Assembly: GCA_959347315.1 (NCBI GenBank)
Contig: OY365818.1
Span: forward strand, 6,578,695-6,642,694
DNA: 64,000 nt
DNA from: Bimastos eiseni
Lineage: Eukaryota > Annelida > Clitellata > Crassiclitellata > Lumbricidae
Direction of reading: 5' to 3'
Shown: positions 23,750 through 55,150 of the stretch, piece by piece
Layout: the number at the start of each line of letters is the position of its first letter
How positions within the stretch are numbered: position 1 is the first letter of the stretch
Position numbers and translations under genes: made by a program
Notes under the pieces: generated by a model
Told to the model about the DNA's origin: nothing
The model's input: only the letters and a program-made list of their open reading frames with translations
Database searches by the model: none

Positions 23750-23809
23750 CATATAACACTAGAATTTAACGCATACTACGCCGCTGCCCATCAATCAATC
23801 AATCAGAAA

Positions 23810-23955
23810 TGCTTGATATAGCGCCCCTTCAGGGTATCTACTCAAAGGCGCTCGATCGACAGTGCCCGTCCCAAGCCTGGAGCAATGAGGAGGGCCACTC
23901 TAATCGGCGTTGTGGTGAAACGCGGTCGTTAACCAGCACGCAGCCAACTCCGTGC
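23810..23955 (-). repeat. Dispersed repeat: GCGCTATAT module joined to family A, inverted
   Basis: ATATAGCGCCCCTTCAGGG and ACTCAAAGGCGCTCGATC run directly into CCGTCCCAAGCCTGGAGC and GTCGTTAACCAGC. This shows that the two dispersed motifs can be parts of one longer element. Confidence 0.65.
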
Positions 23956-24477
23956 GTCGTTTTAAGGCCACTGGTGACTAACAAAATCCACGTTTACCCT
24001 CTGTTTCACGGTTATTGCGTGTTGACGACACTGTGACGACGAGGCTGTTAAAACGATGACCACGTTGCTTGTAGCCTACTCAAGCCAGCGATGACGCAGT
24101 CACGTCGCAAAGATAGATCAGCCCACGGTCAAAAGGTTGTGCTGCGTATGTGTATATGGTCGTTTATATAGCGCCTTTAGTTGCCACAGTATGCTAAGTT
24201 ACGCCTACGATCGCATCTGGATAGACGCGTGTTTACCAATTGTCAGTCTCTGTCTGTCTGTCTATCTATCTATATGACTCTCTGTCTGTTTGGCTATAAG
24301 TCTGTCTGCCAGTCTGTCTGTCTGTTCCAGAAAAAAGCGCCGATCACAAATATCGCACCCAAGGTATGGTAGTAGCCTAAGAGGTTGGATGATGTAAGGT
24401 AAAATGGGAGAAGGATGGAGTGGAATGGGATACCATGGAATGCACGGAATGGGTTATGGAAGATAGGGCGGAAATGG
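23956..24477. other. Non-coding stretch
   Basis: A TATATAGCGCC motif lies near 24163, a CTGT-rich tract at 24240-24330 and GGAATGG-rich words at 24390-24477. No gene. Confidence 0.4.
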
Positions 24478-24792
24478 AATGGCATGGGATCCTATCAGAT
24501 AGCGTAGCAAGGAATGGAATAAAGTAAGGTAGAAATTGTGATATGCTCTTATAATATATTTGTTATAATTTTTATATAGGCTTATATGGACAAGATAATA
24601 ATGATATAAGGCATGATCATAATATTATTATACATCTAATCTTATCTTGCGATACTTTTGGTTCATGAAGATGAGGTCGAATTAATACTTTTACGACACG
24701 AGCGTACTTAATCAAGCGTTTGGGAAATCGCAAAGTGTTAATTCGACCTCATGAACCAAAAGTATCGCTAGCTGATAGGATCCCATGCCATT
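24478..24792. repeat. Fold-back (inverted-repeat) element with a split left arm
   Basis: The right arm is continuous (24732-24792). Its reverse complement occurs in two pieces on the left: 24478-24504 (AATGGCATGGGATCCTATCA, then G) and 24649-24690 (GCGATACTTTTGGTTCATGA, then an extra AGATGA, then GGTCGAATTAA). The pieces are separated by 144 bp of AT-rich sequence. The central loop is about 40 bp. The arms are well over 90% matched, apart from the insertions. Confidence 0.85.
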
Positions 24793-25359
24793 TAATTAGC
24801 AGTTTTAAAACTGCTAAATATCATAATATACACGAATATAATACATTGTGTGCATAAATGAGCATATAATTAAAACATTTGTAATATAATTATAATTATA
24901 TATACAAAGGGGTGCGAATGAAGTCACCATAAATAAAATGCTATAAATATAATTGTGTATATTATATTATGACTGTGTGTGTGTGTAGGTGCGTGTGTGC
25001 GAATGTATGGGTGTGTTTGTAGGTGGTTGCGTTGGTGGGATCAGTGAGTAATTATGTTTCCCATCTGTAATAATCGCAGTCCTTCTTAAGTTTACGGCTC
25101 GTTTAACGACGCCTTCGAATTGGCGACGTGTAGCGCGTTAATAGTCGCTAGGTGGTCGTGTAGAGGGTTATCTGCGCTGCCCTTCTTCGGTCGCTGTTTA
25201 CAGGGATCGAAGGGGTGGGGTAGAAGCAGAAGAGAGGGAGGGAGGGAGGGAGAGATGGCACCAGGCTGTGAGACGTAAAAGGGGAAATAGGCCGATGAGA
25301 TAGGGATCACACGGGTGAAGAGGGCAACGAATTAAATGTCACAGAAGACATACAGAGAC
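24793..25359. other. AT-rich then TGTG-rich non-coding stretch
   Basis: A TGTGTG-rich tract lies at 24972-25030. A possible GTTTAACGACGCC fragment of repeat A lies at 25103-25115. No gene. Confidence 0.4.
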
Positions 25360-25695
25360 AAACAGGCAGAAAGACAGACAGAAAGACAGACAGAAAGACA
25401 GACAGAAAGACAGACAGAAAGACAGACAGAAAGACAGACAGACAGAAAGACAGACAGAAAGACAGACAGAAAGACAGACAGAAAGACAGACAGAAAGACA
25501 GACAGAAAGACAGACAGAAAGACAGACAGAAAGACAGACAGAAAGACAGACAGAAAGACAGACAGAAAGACAGACAGAAAGACAGACAGAAAGACAGACA
25601 GAAAGACAGACAGAAAGACAGACAGAAAGACAGACAGAAAGACAGACAGAAAGACAGACAGAAAGACAGACAGAAAGACAGACAGAAAGAGACAG
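25360..25695. repeat. 12 bp minisatellite (CAGACAGAAAGA)n
   Basis: About 27 copies of CAGACAGAAAGA with few interruptions. It keeps four or more frames open on both strands (Arg-Lys-Thr-Asp and Cys-Leu-Ser types), which explains the long spurious frames at 25307-25939. Confidence 0.95.
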
Positions 25696-26349
25696 ACAGA
25701 CAGGCAGAAAGACAAGCATGCAGAAAACAAACAGGAAGACAGAGATTCAGCCTGACAAAAGAAAGATTGGCAAATGAACCACACATACAGGCAAATAGGC
25801 AGAAATGGAGACAGGTAGGCAGAAGGACAAGCAGGATAACATGCAAACAGGCTGGAAAAGACACAGGCAGGGAGAGAGACAGAGAGAAAGAGACAGACAG
25901 ACAGAGAGAAAGGAAATCAGAGGGATGCACACCCAACACGATGAATGAATAAATTGAGATGGGGAGGAAAGAAGGGAGACAGAGACAAAGACAGAGACAG
26001 AGACAGACACCTACCCATGGAAATCCCTAACACACTATACAACACAACGGACTAACTGAATACTGAATACCAGTCAAATTCCACTCATGTAATAAGCTAA
26101 TAACTTGTCAGCATTTTTTTCATACTGTACTTATAATCATACTGTGTTATTATTGTCAGTTTGAAATCAAAAAAGAAAATTATTATTAATATTACCACTA
26201 TTACTGGAATGTAATCGAATATTGCGCCACTCCAATCAGCAGCGCTCTTAATGGACGTCTCTGCTTGGTCCAGAGAACAGGATTGTAATGGAACTTATAT
26301 GGTCACACTCGATATCAGAGGCGCTCAACGACTCAAGACGAAGCTAAAC
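25696..26349. other. Purine-rich then AT-rich non-coding stretch
   Basis: CAGGCAGA/GACAGA-rich text continues to about 26010, then unique AT-rich sequence. Part of a LINE 3' tail may lie at 26280-26349. Confidence 0.4.
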
Positions 26350-26576
26350 TGAGAACAAGAAAGTCTTCAGGAGCCTCCGGAAGGCAGCAGAGGGAAGAGA
26401 GAACAGCTCCTCTCGAAGAGGAAGGGGAGGCTGTTCCAGCTGGTGGGACCCACGCAGGCGAAGCTCCTGGATTGGGCCGTGACAGAGTGCACGCGGGAAA
26501 CCATCAGCAGTCCGCGGGCAGAGGAATGAAGGGAAGCCAAGTGCAGAATAGAAGAGGCCCTAGTGCAGAGGGCCAA
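26350..26576 (-). pseudogene. C-terminal end of a non-LTR reverse transcriptase (LINE remnant)
   Basis: The minus strand reads SRSFACVGPTSWNSLPF and then, after a one-base frameshift, LREELFSLPSAAFRRLLKTF and LFSV-stop. This WNSLP...FRRLLKTFLF ending is the usual C-terminus of the ORF2 protein of many invertebrate non-LTR retrotransposons. Only about 75 codons remain, so it is a 5'-truncated copy, as is typical for LINE insertions. The clade cannot be fixed from this end. Confidence 0.75.
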
Positions 26577-28741
26577 AAAGCAGATGGGGCTGACCCAATG
26601 CTCATAAGTCTGCCACAGTATAGGGGTGAATTCTAAAGCTCCAGTGATTTTAAAACCCCAGTGGTCCTAACACTGACCCACCCCTATATTCACAACACAA
26701 AACTTATTGAGCAGAGTTTAGTTTCTTCTCTTGTAAGACGACACGCATGTACAGAACCTACCTGCTAATCTAACGGTGACTGTACAATCGGCAAAGCACA
26801 GTTAGACCAATTGTCAGCTGCCAAGTTCCAATAAACAACACTCTCTCTCTCCAGCTGTATATTTAACATTTAAATAATAAAATTTTCCTAATTTTGAAAG
26901 CACTAAACAAAATGTCGATCCTGCCATCAAGTGGAATTACATGTTACAAGTGACATGTTACAAGTGACGTGTATAAGTCACATATTACAGGTCACATGTT
27001 ACAAGTGACATGTTACCCTGCAACAACAGAGTTTTTAAACGAGTACAAAATAACATCTCCACGACATATGCGAAACAGCATCTCGAAATGAGTTGTTACA
27101 AGTTCACATCAACAAGCCACTTGTCACATAAACGCTGTGCCATTGTATGCTGTATTTCAATGAAAAGAGTCCTGCTTCCAAATCAAAACACATTCAGAGT
27201 CCTGCTTCCAAATCAAAACACCTTCAGAGTCCTGCTTCAAAATCAAACCACATTCAGAATCGAAACACCTTCAGGCATGCACAAAGGCTACTACTCTAAC
27301 ACTGAGCAGGACATTCGAAATGACCAATTGAAATACCGAAACCGTGACATCTGTTGTCCAGCTTGTAACATACATCCAGCAAAGCTCATGATATTCAATT
27401 AAAAAAACTTAGATCGACACGTAAAATGAGGTACTTGCTACGGATAATAAAAATCATCAACACCGCATAGGAATAAAGAAAGAAACTGGTAAAGAAATGG
27501 AAAGACTGGCAACATCCAGATTATCCCAAAGTGACAATTACAGTGACTGTTAACGTTTTTGACTTTCCACGGCAACTACAACACATTTAGAGAGGTACAA
27601 AATCTCGAATTTGTCCAGCACAAGATTGCTGACTTTACAAGGGAATAGATATTGCTGAAAATGAACAGTAGTAGTAGATATTGTTGAATTTATTCAGTAG
27701 TAGTGGGAGATTTTTGAATTTACAAAGGAACATATACTGCAGAAACTGAACAGTAGTAAATATTGTTGAATTTAAAAAGGAATAGATACTGACAATAATG
27801 AACAGTATCACATATTGTTGAATTTGTGCAGTTGCAGCACAAGATTGTTCAATTAAAAATTGGAGTAGCTATTACTGAGATTGTAGAGCTGTAGAAATTC
27901 TAGAAATTCACACGGCCACAGAATGCTATAACTTAACACAGCAGTACATGTAGATCCTAAATTCATGCAATAAAATTGTAAAATTTTCTTGTCAGCAGAA
28001 ACCTTTAAAAACCATATTAAAAGCCAAATCACATTGAATAAGAATATCCTAATGCTGCCACTAAACAGACATCAGAAAGTGGAATGTTGGACTCAATTAA
28101 CCACTTGATTGCAAACTGCACTTTTGCAAAATTCAATATTATACTACAACTTTTATTATATTATTATAACTCATTGAAAACTTTCACATCAAGTAACGAT
28201 TTTTACAGGATATCTGGAATGCAAGCAGATCTGGAAGGTCAAAAAACGGAAAACGATTAATCGTTAACAATAATTTTAATCGTTAAAATAAATTAACGAT
28301 TAATCGAATAATTAATCGTTAATATCCATATCGGTGCGACTTACCAACGAACGTGACAGTTACAGACACGCCAGTAACCATGGAGAGAAATGACACGACG
28401 ATAACACAATCAAGACAGGAACATAAATAAAATCAGTTGTCACCAAGAAAAAAATGTAAATCCTCCAGCACATAGCTGGAATTTCACACATGAGGGTAAA
28501 ACACTCAAAACTATCGAAACATCATAACAGACCCTAACCTAAAACAAATACGCAAAAACGACCCTGGTTTTGATAACAGATCACGCCAATGGCACGGAAG
28601 CGCCATTCGTTGCTACAATGACGTGTATCTAATTGTGCCAACCAAACATAGGAGAAGCAAACTATTTAATTGTACGGTCTACCTAAATTCTTCGTTGCTG
28701 CACAGCAGATTGCTACTTGATTATAATCAGAGATCTGGAGA
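26577..28741. other. Downstream flank of the malic enzyme gene with small tandem repeats
   Basis: TACAAGTGACATGT words lie at 26935-27015, a 30 bp unit (GAGTCCTGCTTCCAAATCAA) repeats about three times at 27173-27262, AGTAGTAGATATTGTTGAATT words at 27660-27830 and AACGATTAATCGTTAA palindromes at 28245-28325. The last few hundred bases before 28742 are the probable 3' untranslated region of the malic enzyme gene. Confidence 0.45.
28152..28157 (-). terminator. Candidate polyadenylation signal of the malic enzyme gene
   Basis: The reverse complement is AATAAA, 585 bp past the stop codon. A weaker ATTAAA lies at 28665-28670, only 72 bp past the stop. Neither can be chosen without transcript data. 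Confidence 0.3.
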
Positions 28742-50313
<21,572 letters not shown>

Positions 50314-50850
50314 TTTATCGCGAATGGACCCGGCTTAATTTCAACGCACCAGCGTCTCCAGAATTTCTCTTCTATCTGCTGCGATCGGGACTTGACAAAG
50401 AAATTTGTCGATTCTCTGCTCTCCCTTTTCAACTGTTGTTTCCCAGTTGATGCGTAAGCCAGCGTGTCTGCGTCTGAATTCTTCAGAATGTATTGATCGT
50501 TACCTGGGTCAACGTCTCATCCGACCAATCACAGGCATCAGCCACACCCAGGCCCACCCTTTCTATTCTAGCCAATCAGAGACGTCCTGTGATCTGCCCA
50601 CGTTTCGATTCCAACCAATAGTAAAATCTTTGTGACGTCCCGTGACCTAAATTCCTAGGTGAGTTCAAACTCGCCTCACAATTGTGACAAATCAACGCCT
50701 TGCCTTGCTGTGTTTTTCCGGTAAAGCTACATTCACCGCCCCAGATATATCCAATCATCGAATCTAGGACAAACACGGTAATTGTTACGCGAGGTTTGGA
50801 GGTCGTTGAGTGCACCTAGTGCTGAAATCATTAGCAATGACGTCAGTTTC
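50314..50850 (-). promoter_or_regulatory. Malic enzyme 5' UTR and promoter region with three CCAAT boxes and CRE-type sites
   Basis: CCAAT occurs at 50525-50529, 50572-50576 and 50615-50619 on the plus strand, spaced 47 and 43 bp. GACGTC-type half sites lie at 50581-50586 and 50632-50638, and a full palindromic TGACGTCA at 50838-50845. No TATA box is apparent. Clustered CCAAT boxes in a TATA-less region suit a broadly expressed gene. The transcription start cannot be placed. Confidence 0.5.
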
Positions 50851-51094
50851 AACAAAACCAGAGCTCTGTGAAGTAATAATTATTGCAATCATATTTCATA
50901 CAATTTTAAAATTAACAGAAATAAAAGTCATCACATTTATTCATTTCTGCTTAGGCCCTCACTAATATTCTGCGATCATAAGTCGCTGCAGGATATACTA
51001 ACTAACACGATCGGGGTTGGAGTGTCTAATAGTAGGCCAGCTGCTCCCACAAATAACAATGCTAACGGTTGTAGGCTATTTGATATTGATCGTC

Positions 51095-51250
51095 TTCCGA
51101 AGTTCGCATGCATCAAGCCATCGACGGCATGCGTACGCTAAGGAGTCTTGCTCAATGACCCAAACGTCGCCTCTGGCTATTTCGTACCTGTACTCTTCGC
51201 CTTGAAGCCGGTCGCTCTAACCACTAAACACTCGGCGGCGCTGCACGTGT
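51095..51250 (-). mobile_element. tRNA-derived SINE, copy 3
   Basis: On the minus strand, GAGTGTTTAGTGGTTAGAGC (A box) is followed by a degenerate B box, AGGTACGAAATA. The body (TTGAGCAAGACTCC) matches the SINE at 47735. Confidence 0.55.
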
Positions 51251-51609
51251 GGTCTGAACAATATAACATTTAAACTACATGCCAGGCATATTGTCCTGAA
51301 AACTGGCCATAGTAGCAAATTCCTGTCGCTGATACAAGGTCAACATTATACTATAGCAGCATAGCCACGACGTCTGCATTGCCAGGTTGTACACATGTCG
51401 CTGAAATTGCCGTGGACCTCGTATGGCAATCGCCTCATTTATCTGCCTATACACTGCAATAGAATTTTATAAAATATTGCCCTCGATCTTTTCAAAGTTA
51501 GAATGGCCACAAATGACCATAAACGGCCTCCATTTCTCACCTTTTTACTGAACGGAATATATATATATATATATGGTGCATATATATACGGTGCATATAG
51601 ATATATATA

Positions 51610-51676
51610 GTTACGTTTCGGCTGAGTGGCGCGGAACACAGTGCATTAAGCTTATAACCGGTGCTCTGTAACATCG

Positions 51677-51707
<31 letters not shown>

Positions 51708-52090
51708 CATATATATAAATATAGGTCTATTATTCGCTCCATTGTGTAGTTACTGTAGTTACTGAACACGAGGCAAGTAGCCTAGCTAGGCCTACAAAGC
51801 CACTACAGAGCTGCATCATTCTAAATGATGAAAGCAGCATGCAGCATATGTATGTAGAGATCTATCTATAATATAGGGGCGTGCACTGTCGACTCAAGTA
51901 AAACGTGCCTCAGATGAATCAGTAAGCCTGTGTATCGCTTATTAGTCCCAGGTATCGCCTAAAGATCTGTCTATATAATAGTTTTTTAAAACTGTTTACG
52001 CTGTTATTTTCACTTGCCAGTTTTACTTACGTTTCGGCTGAGTGGCGCGGTGCACAGTGCATTACGCTTATAACCGGTGCTCTGTAACAT
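51610..52090 (+). repeat. Pair of 64 bp direct repeats, 416 bp apart
   Basis: TTACGTTTCGGCTGAGTGGC, then GCGG and CACAGTGCATTA, and TTATAACCGGTGCTCTGTAA occur at 51610-51673 and 52026-52089 with only a few differences. GGCTGAGTGGCGCG resembles a pol III A box, so these may be SINE heads. Confidence 0.7.
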
Positions 52091-53880
52091 TACTACGGCA
52101 TTAATAGGCATATGGGCTTTTTTTCTACAAGTGCGTTTCTCAATAATTTACTGATTAGCTGTGTCTTATTGGATGTTCTTCTAACGAATGAACAGCCTCA
52201 ATATATAAGATCAAGGATTTAACGAAAGTGAAGGTATGACGTAACTAATATCTTCAAATTAAACTTAAAAATTAATAATTTTAAAATTATTTTTAATTTC
52301 TAAAATTATCTATGAACCATTGTGCGTTTGCTCATGGTCTTATAAAAAAGTACTTACTTACTAAGATTGATTTTGTCTTGACCTAGAAAGTACTCTAACC
52401 TTAATATCTCAATGGCCTTGGCCTATCTAATAAACACAGTAGGTTTCTATTATTATAGTTCGAAGGTGGTGTTTTGATATTTATCAATTTTATCGTTTAT
52501 TTCGTCACTCTCTTTGACAACAAATGTGATCAGATTTTTATTTAGGTTTTAGTTTTCTAACATCTAAGCTTAATGTTGACACCTTTTATAACGGATTGTG
52601 GAATGAGAATACGTTGGCCTATTTTTGAATGAATTTGCGTCTAGACTGCGAGTCGTCGTATTATAATAAGCACATTGCGCTCAGGCCTTAATAGCGATGG
52701 AACACGTTACTTAAAACGTCCAAAGGCGTATAATTATGTATGATGTGAATGGCATTCTGGCATTTAGTTCTGGTTTCCCTTGCTGGAAGCGTTGACAATG
52801 TGTTAGGTAGGATTTTAATTAAACGAACGATAAAATTGTAACAAAGGCAAATTTGGGGAAATCCTATACTGTGTCGTTTGTGTTAATAGCCAAACATAGT
52901 CCATCAGAAGTTGGAAGTAAACTGTTTTACTACTTGCACTTCTAGTTATAGCTTCATTTTGCCGTGCACAGAAGTGCAGTTTGTAAAAAACCAGAATTAT
53001 TTATAAGAACAGTTATATTTGGCATTTGTTGTGATTGTGTGTTGGAATGATGGTACATGTGATGTAAGGTACATGTGGTGTAAATGTTGGACAATTTCGC
53101 AGTGCCCACAGGAGATACATCAGGCTTCTCGGCTCGTAATGGTGCCAGGTCAGATCTGGGGAGGTCAAGCCAAGAAGAGAGCATGGTGCTCCGGGGGTGT
53201 TTGATGATGATCGCAGTTGTGTGGTTGCACAGGAGTAGAATCTGCTGGGAGAGAGCTCTTGGAGAGTTTGGGTTTCAGTCGTGAGTGGAAAGTAGCAGAG
53301 GAGTGGTGCAATTAAAAGGTGAGACAGGAGGATGAACGAACAATGAAATGCCTTTTTAAATATTATATTTCTTACACTTACTACACTTTTTTAATTTAAA
53401 ACATCTTTATTAACAACTGCTTGTTCTTAGTTAACTCCAGTGTCATTCAGACTGTTAGCAAGGAATGAAGGTTCTTAGGATTGTCCAGCTCTCACAAGCT
53501 AATGAAATGCAATTATGACAGATGTTCTCCAGGCTCAATGTTAATGTTTGGCTACATTGATAGTTGATACATATCCTGTATGCATCGATGCACTTAAACA
53601 CTGCTATTCTGCAGCATTGTTTTATCAGTTGTGGGCCCTACCACTTGAAATAGGCTTCCACTGGACCTCCAGCTTTTACCTATAGAAATTCCTCATCTTC
53701 TTCCTACTCTTCTCTTAAATCTGTTCTCTTTGGCCTGGGAGCACCTCAGAGTTGATTTCTTGAAAAGGCGCTATATCAAGTTTGATTGATTGATTGATCG
53801 ATGGATTGTATATTTTGGTATTTAGTCTGATTTGAGCAAGTATTGGTTGGTGTACAATCTGAAGAAGTGCTGTGAAGTGG

Positions 53881-54094
53881 ATGGCCGAACATTCAAGGGA
53901 TTCAAGTAGCGACAAATCGTACAGAGTTTTTGAGCAGACCGCTCAGCTTACAAATTCTAGCAGTGGACAGATGGCACCAGCATCGACCAGTTGCTTCAGA
54001 TCATTTTCATCGTGTGGACGTTTTGCTCCGTTGTCGACCTTCTCATCGACTTGTGCCGTATTGGGCTCCAGTTCCAATTTGGCTTTGCTTTCAG
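53881..54094 (+). CDS. Putative exon 1 of an unrecognised Ser-rich protein (residues 1-71)
   Basis: Starts MAEHSRDSSSDKSYRVFEQT and is rich in Ser, with FRSFSSCGRFAPLSTFSS. An in-frame TGA lies seven codons upstream of the ATG. The donor is TTTCAG|GTACGC, leaving one base, which matches the phase of the exon at 54657. I do not recognise the family. In another frame of the same DNA, a candidate acceptor (ATTCTAG|CAGTGG) opens a hydrophobic frame (QIIFIVWTFCSVVDLLIDLC), but its phase does not fit the next exon, so I prefer the Ser-rich frame. An upstream exon ending near 53283 is possible. Confidence 0.4.
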
Positions 54095-54656
54095 GTACGC
54101 TATGTTATATTATTTAGTTTGTATAATTGGTTCACAAGTATTGAAGCCACTGCAAATTAACTTGGAATTTGGCATGGTTAATGGCCCAATTTTTGTAGTT
54201 TCCTCTTAACAGCTCAAGTGTCTCTACTAAGTAAGTATTTTAGTTCAACCATTGCACCAGTGTACAACTCTTGCACTGCCAGTGATTTGTGAGCTTGCAG
54301 TCCACGTGAACGCTTGAACTTCATTGGTTGAAACCTGCCCTAAATGACCAAACATGTAATGTAATCTGGCATTTATATAGCGCCCCTTCAAGATATATAC
54401 TCAGAGGCGCTCTCCGCACTGGCCTAAATTATGTTAAAGGTCATAGTGACGAGTAAAATACGTTTGTTAGTGGTGGTCCCACGCAACCGCCGACAGCTGG
54501 CTTGGATAATAGTGTGTTGGTAGAATAGCTCTTTATTGATGTAAGGTTTACAACCTGAGAATAGAATTTTCGGATCTTGATTGTAGGGAATGTTTTGGAC
54601 ATTTTATAGAATTTACATTCTATAGGTTTTAAAATCCTGTTCCCCACGTCGCCTAG

Positions 54657-55150
54657 GTGGTTCGACTGGCGTTGATCCAGCAAAGATGTTGTCGATGCAG
54701 GAGGACGTCCGATCTAGACGCATATCCAGCGAGATCATGAAGCACCGTCTTTACGAGTCTGTCGCGACTACCGCACGTCCAAGGTGCCTTTCAGTCGGGC
54801 AACCGGATTACAACTACTCTCCATTCCTTCCTTACTCATTTTCCACTCAATCCATGCCGGTGACCCCGTATCGCGGGAGCCACGAGACAAGCCCGGTGTC
54901 GACGCCTTGCGGGAGTTCCAACGCGTGTGGGTTTTTCCGATTTCACTCACGCGGCACTACCCCGAAATGTACAACTCCGGTGGAAGAGGACTGTGTTCTG
55001 GATGAGTCCTCTGGCGTTGGATTGGCATCGTTGTTTGGTCGATATCCCCGTCAGGGATCTGTGGGTCGGTGCCACATATCGGAAGGTCTGGAAACGGAGG
55101 AGGAAGAGGCGAAAACGGTCGCGCCGTCTGATGCCTGTGTTCGACAGTGA
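54657..55150 (+). CDS. Putative terminal exon of the same Ser-rich protein (residues 72-235)
   Basis: The acceptor CCCCACGTCGCCTAG precedes GT-GGT. Joined to the preceding exon it gives 235 residues. It reads GGSTGVDPAKMLSMQEDVRS, then RRISSEIMKHRLYESVATT, LSVGQPDYNYSPFLPYSFST, TPYRGSHETSPVSTPCGSS and an acidic EGLETEEEEAK near the end. It has many Ser/Thr-Pro sites (ETSPVSTP, TTPKCTTPVEE) and an RRIS site, so it is probably an intracellular phosphoprotein with little fold. No transmembrane segment or known domain is seen. Two other plus-strand frames (54784-55005 and 54927-55163) are also open here, a sign of unusual composition. The gene lies divergently from malic enzyme, about 3.6 kb away. 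Confidence 0.45.

Larger units (their letters stand above)
50851..53880. other. Intergenic stretch between divergent genes
   Basis: Contains a SINE (51095-51250), a direct repeat pair (51610 and 52026) and (TA)n tracts at 51558 and 51680-51705. Around 53084-53283 an open frame starting MLDNFAVPTGDTSGFSARNG ends at a strong donor, CAGTC|GTGAGT. It could be an upstream exon of the 53881 gene, but nothing proves it. A GGCGCTATATCAAG motif lies at 53767-53780. Confidence 0.4.

Noticed and set aside
25307..25939. A 210-codon Phe-Cys-Leu-Ser frame
   Set aside because: Product of the CAGACAGAAAGA minisatellite.
27010..27402. A 130-codon frame with a repeated RVLLPNQNTF
   Set aside because: The repeat is a 30 bp tandem duplication; no domain, conserved motif or splice context.
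28245..28325. AACGATTAATCGTTAA palindromes as a regulatory operator
   Set aside because: They look like a drifting local repeat downstream of the gene; no independent sign of function.
53961..54094. A hydrophobic frame with an acceptor, as a transmembrane exon
   Set aside because: Its exit phase does not fit the next exon at 54657, while the Ser-rich frame does. Kept only as an alternative.
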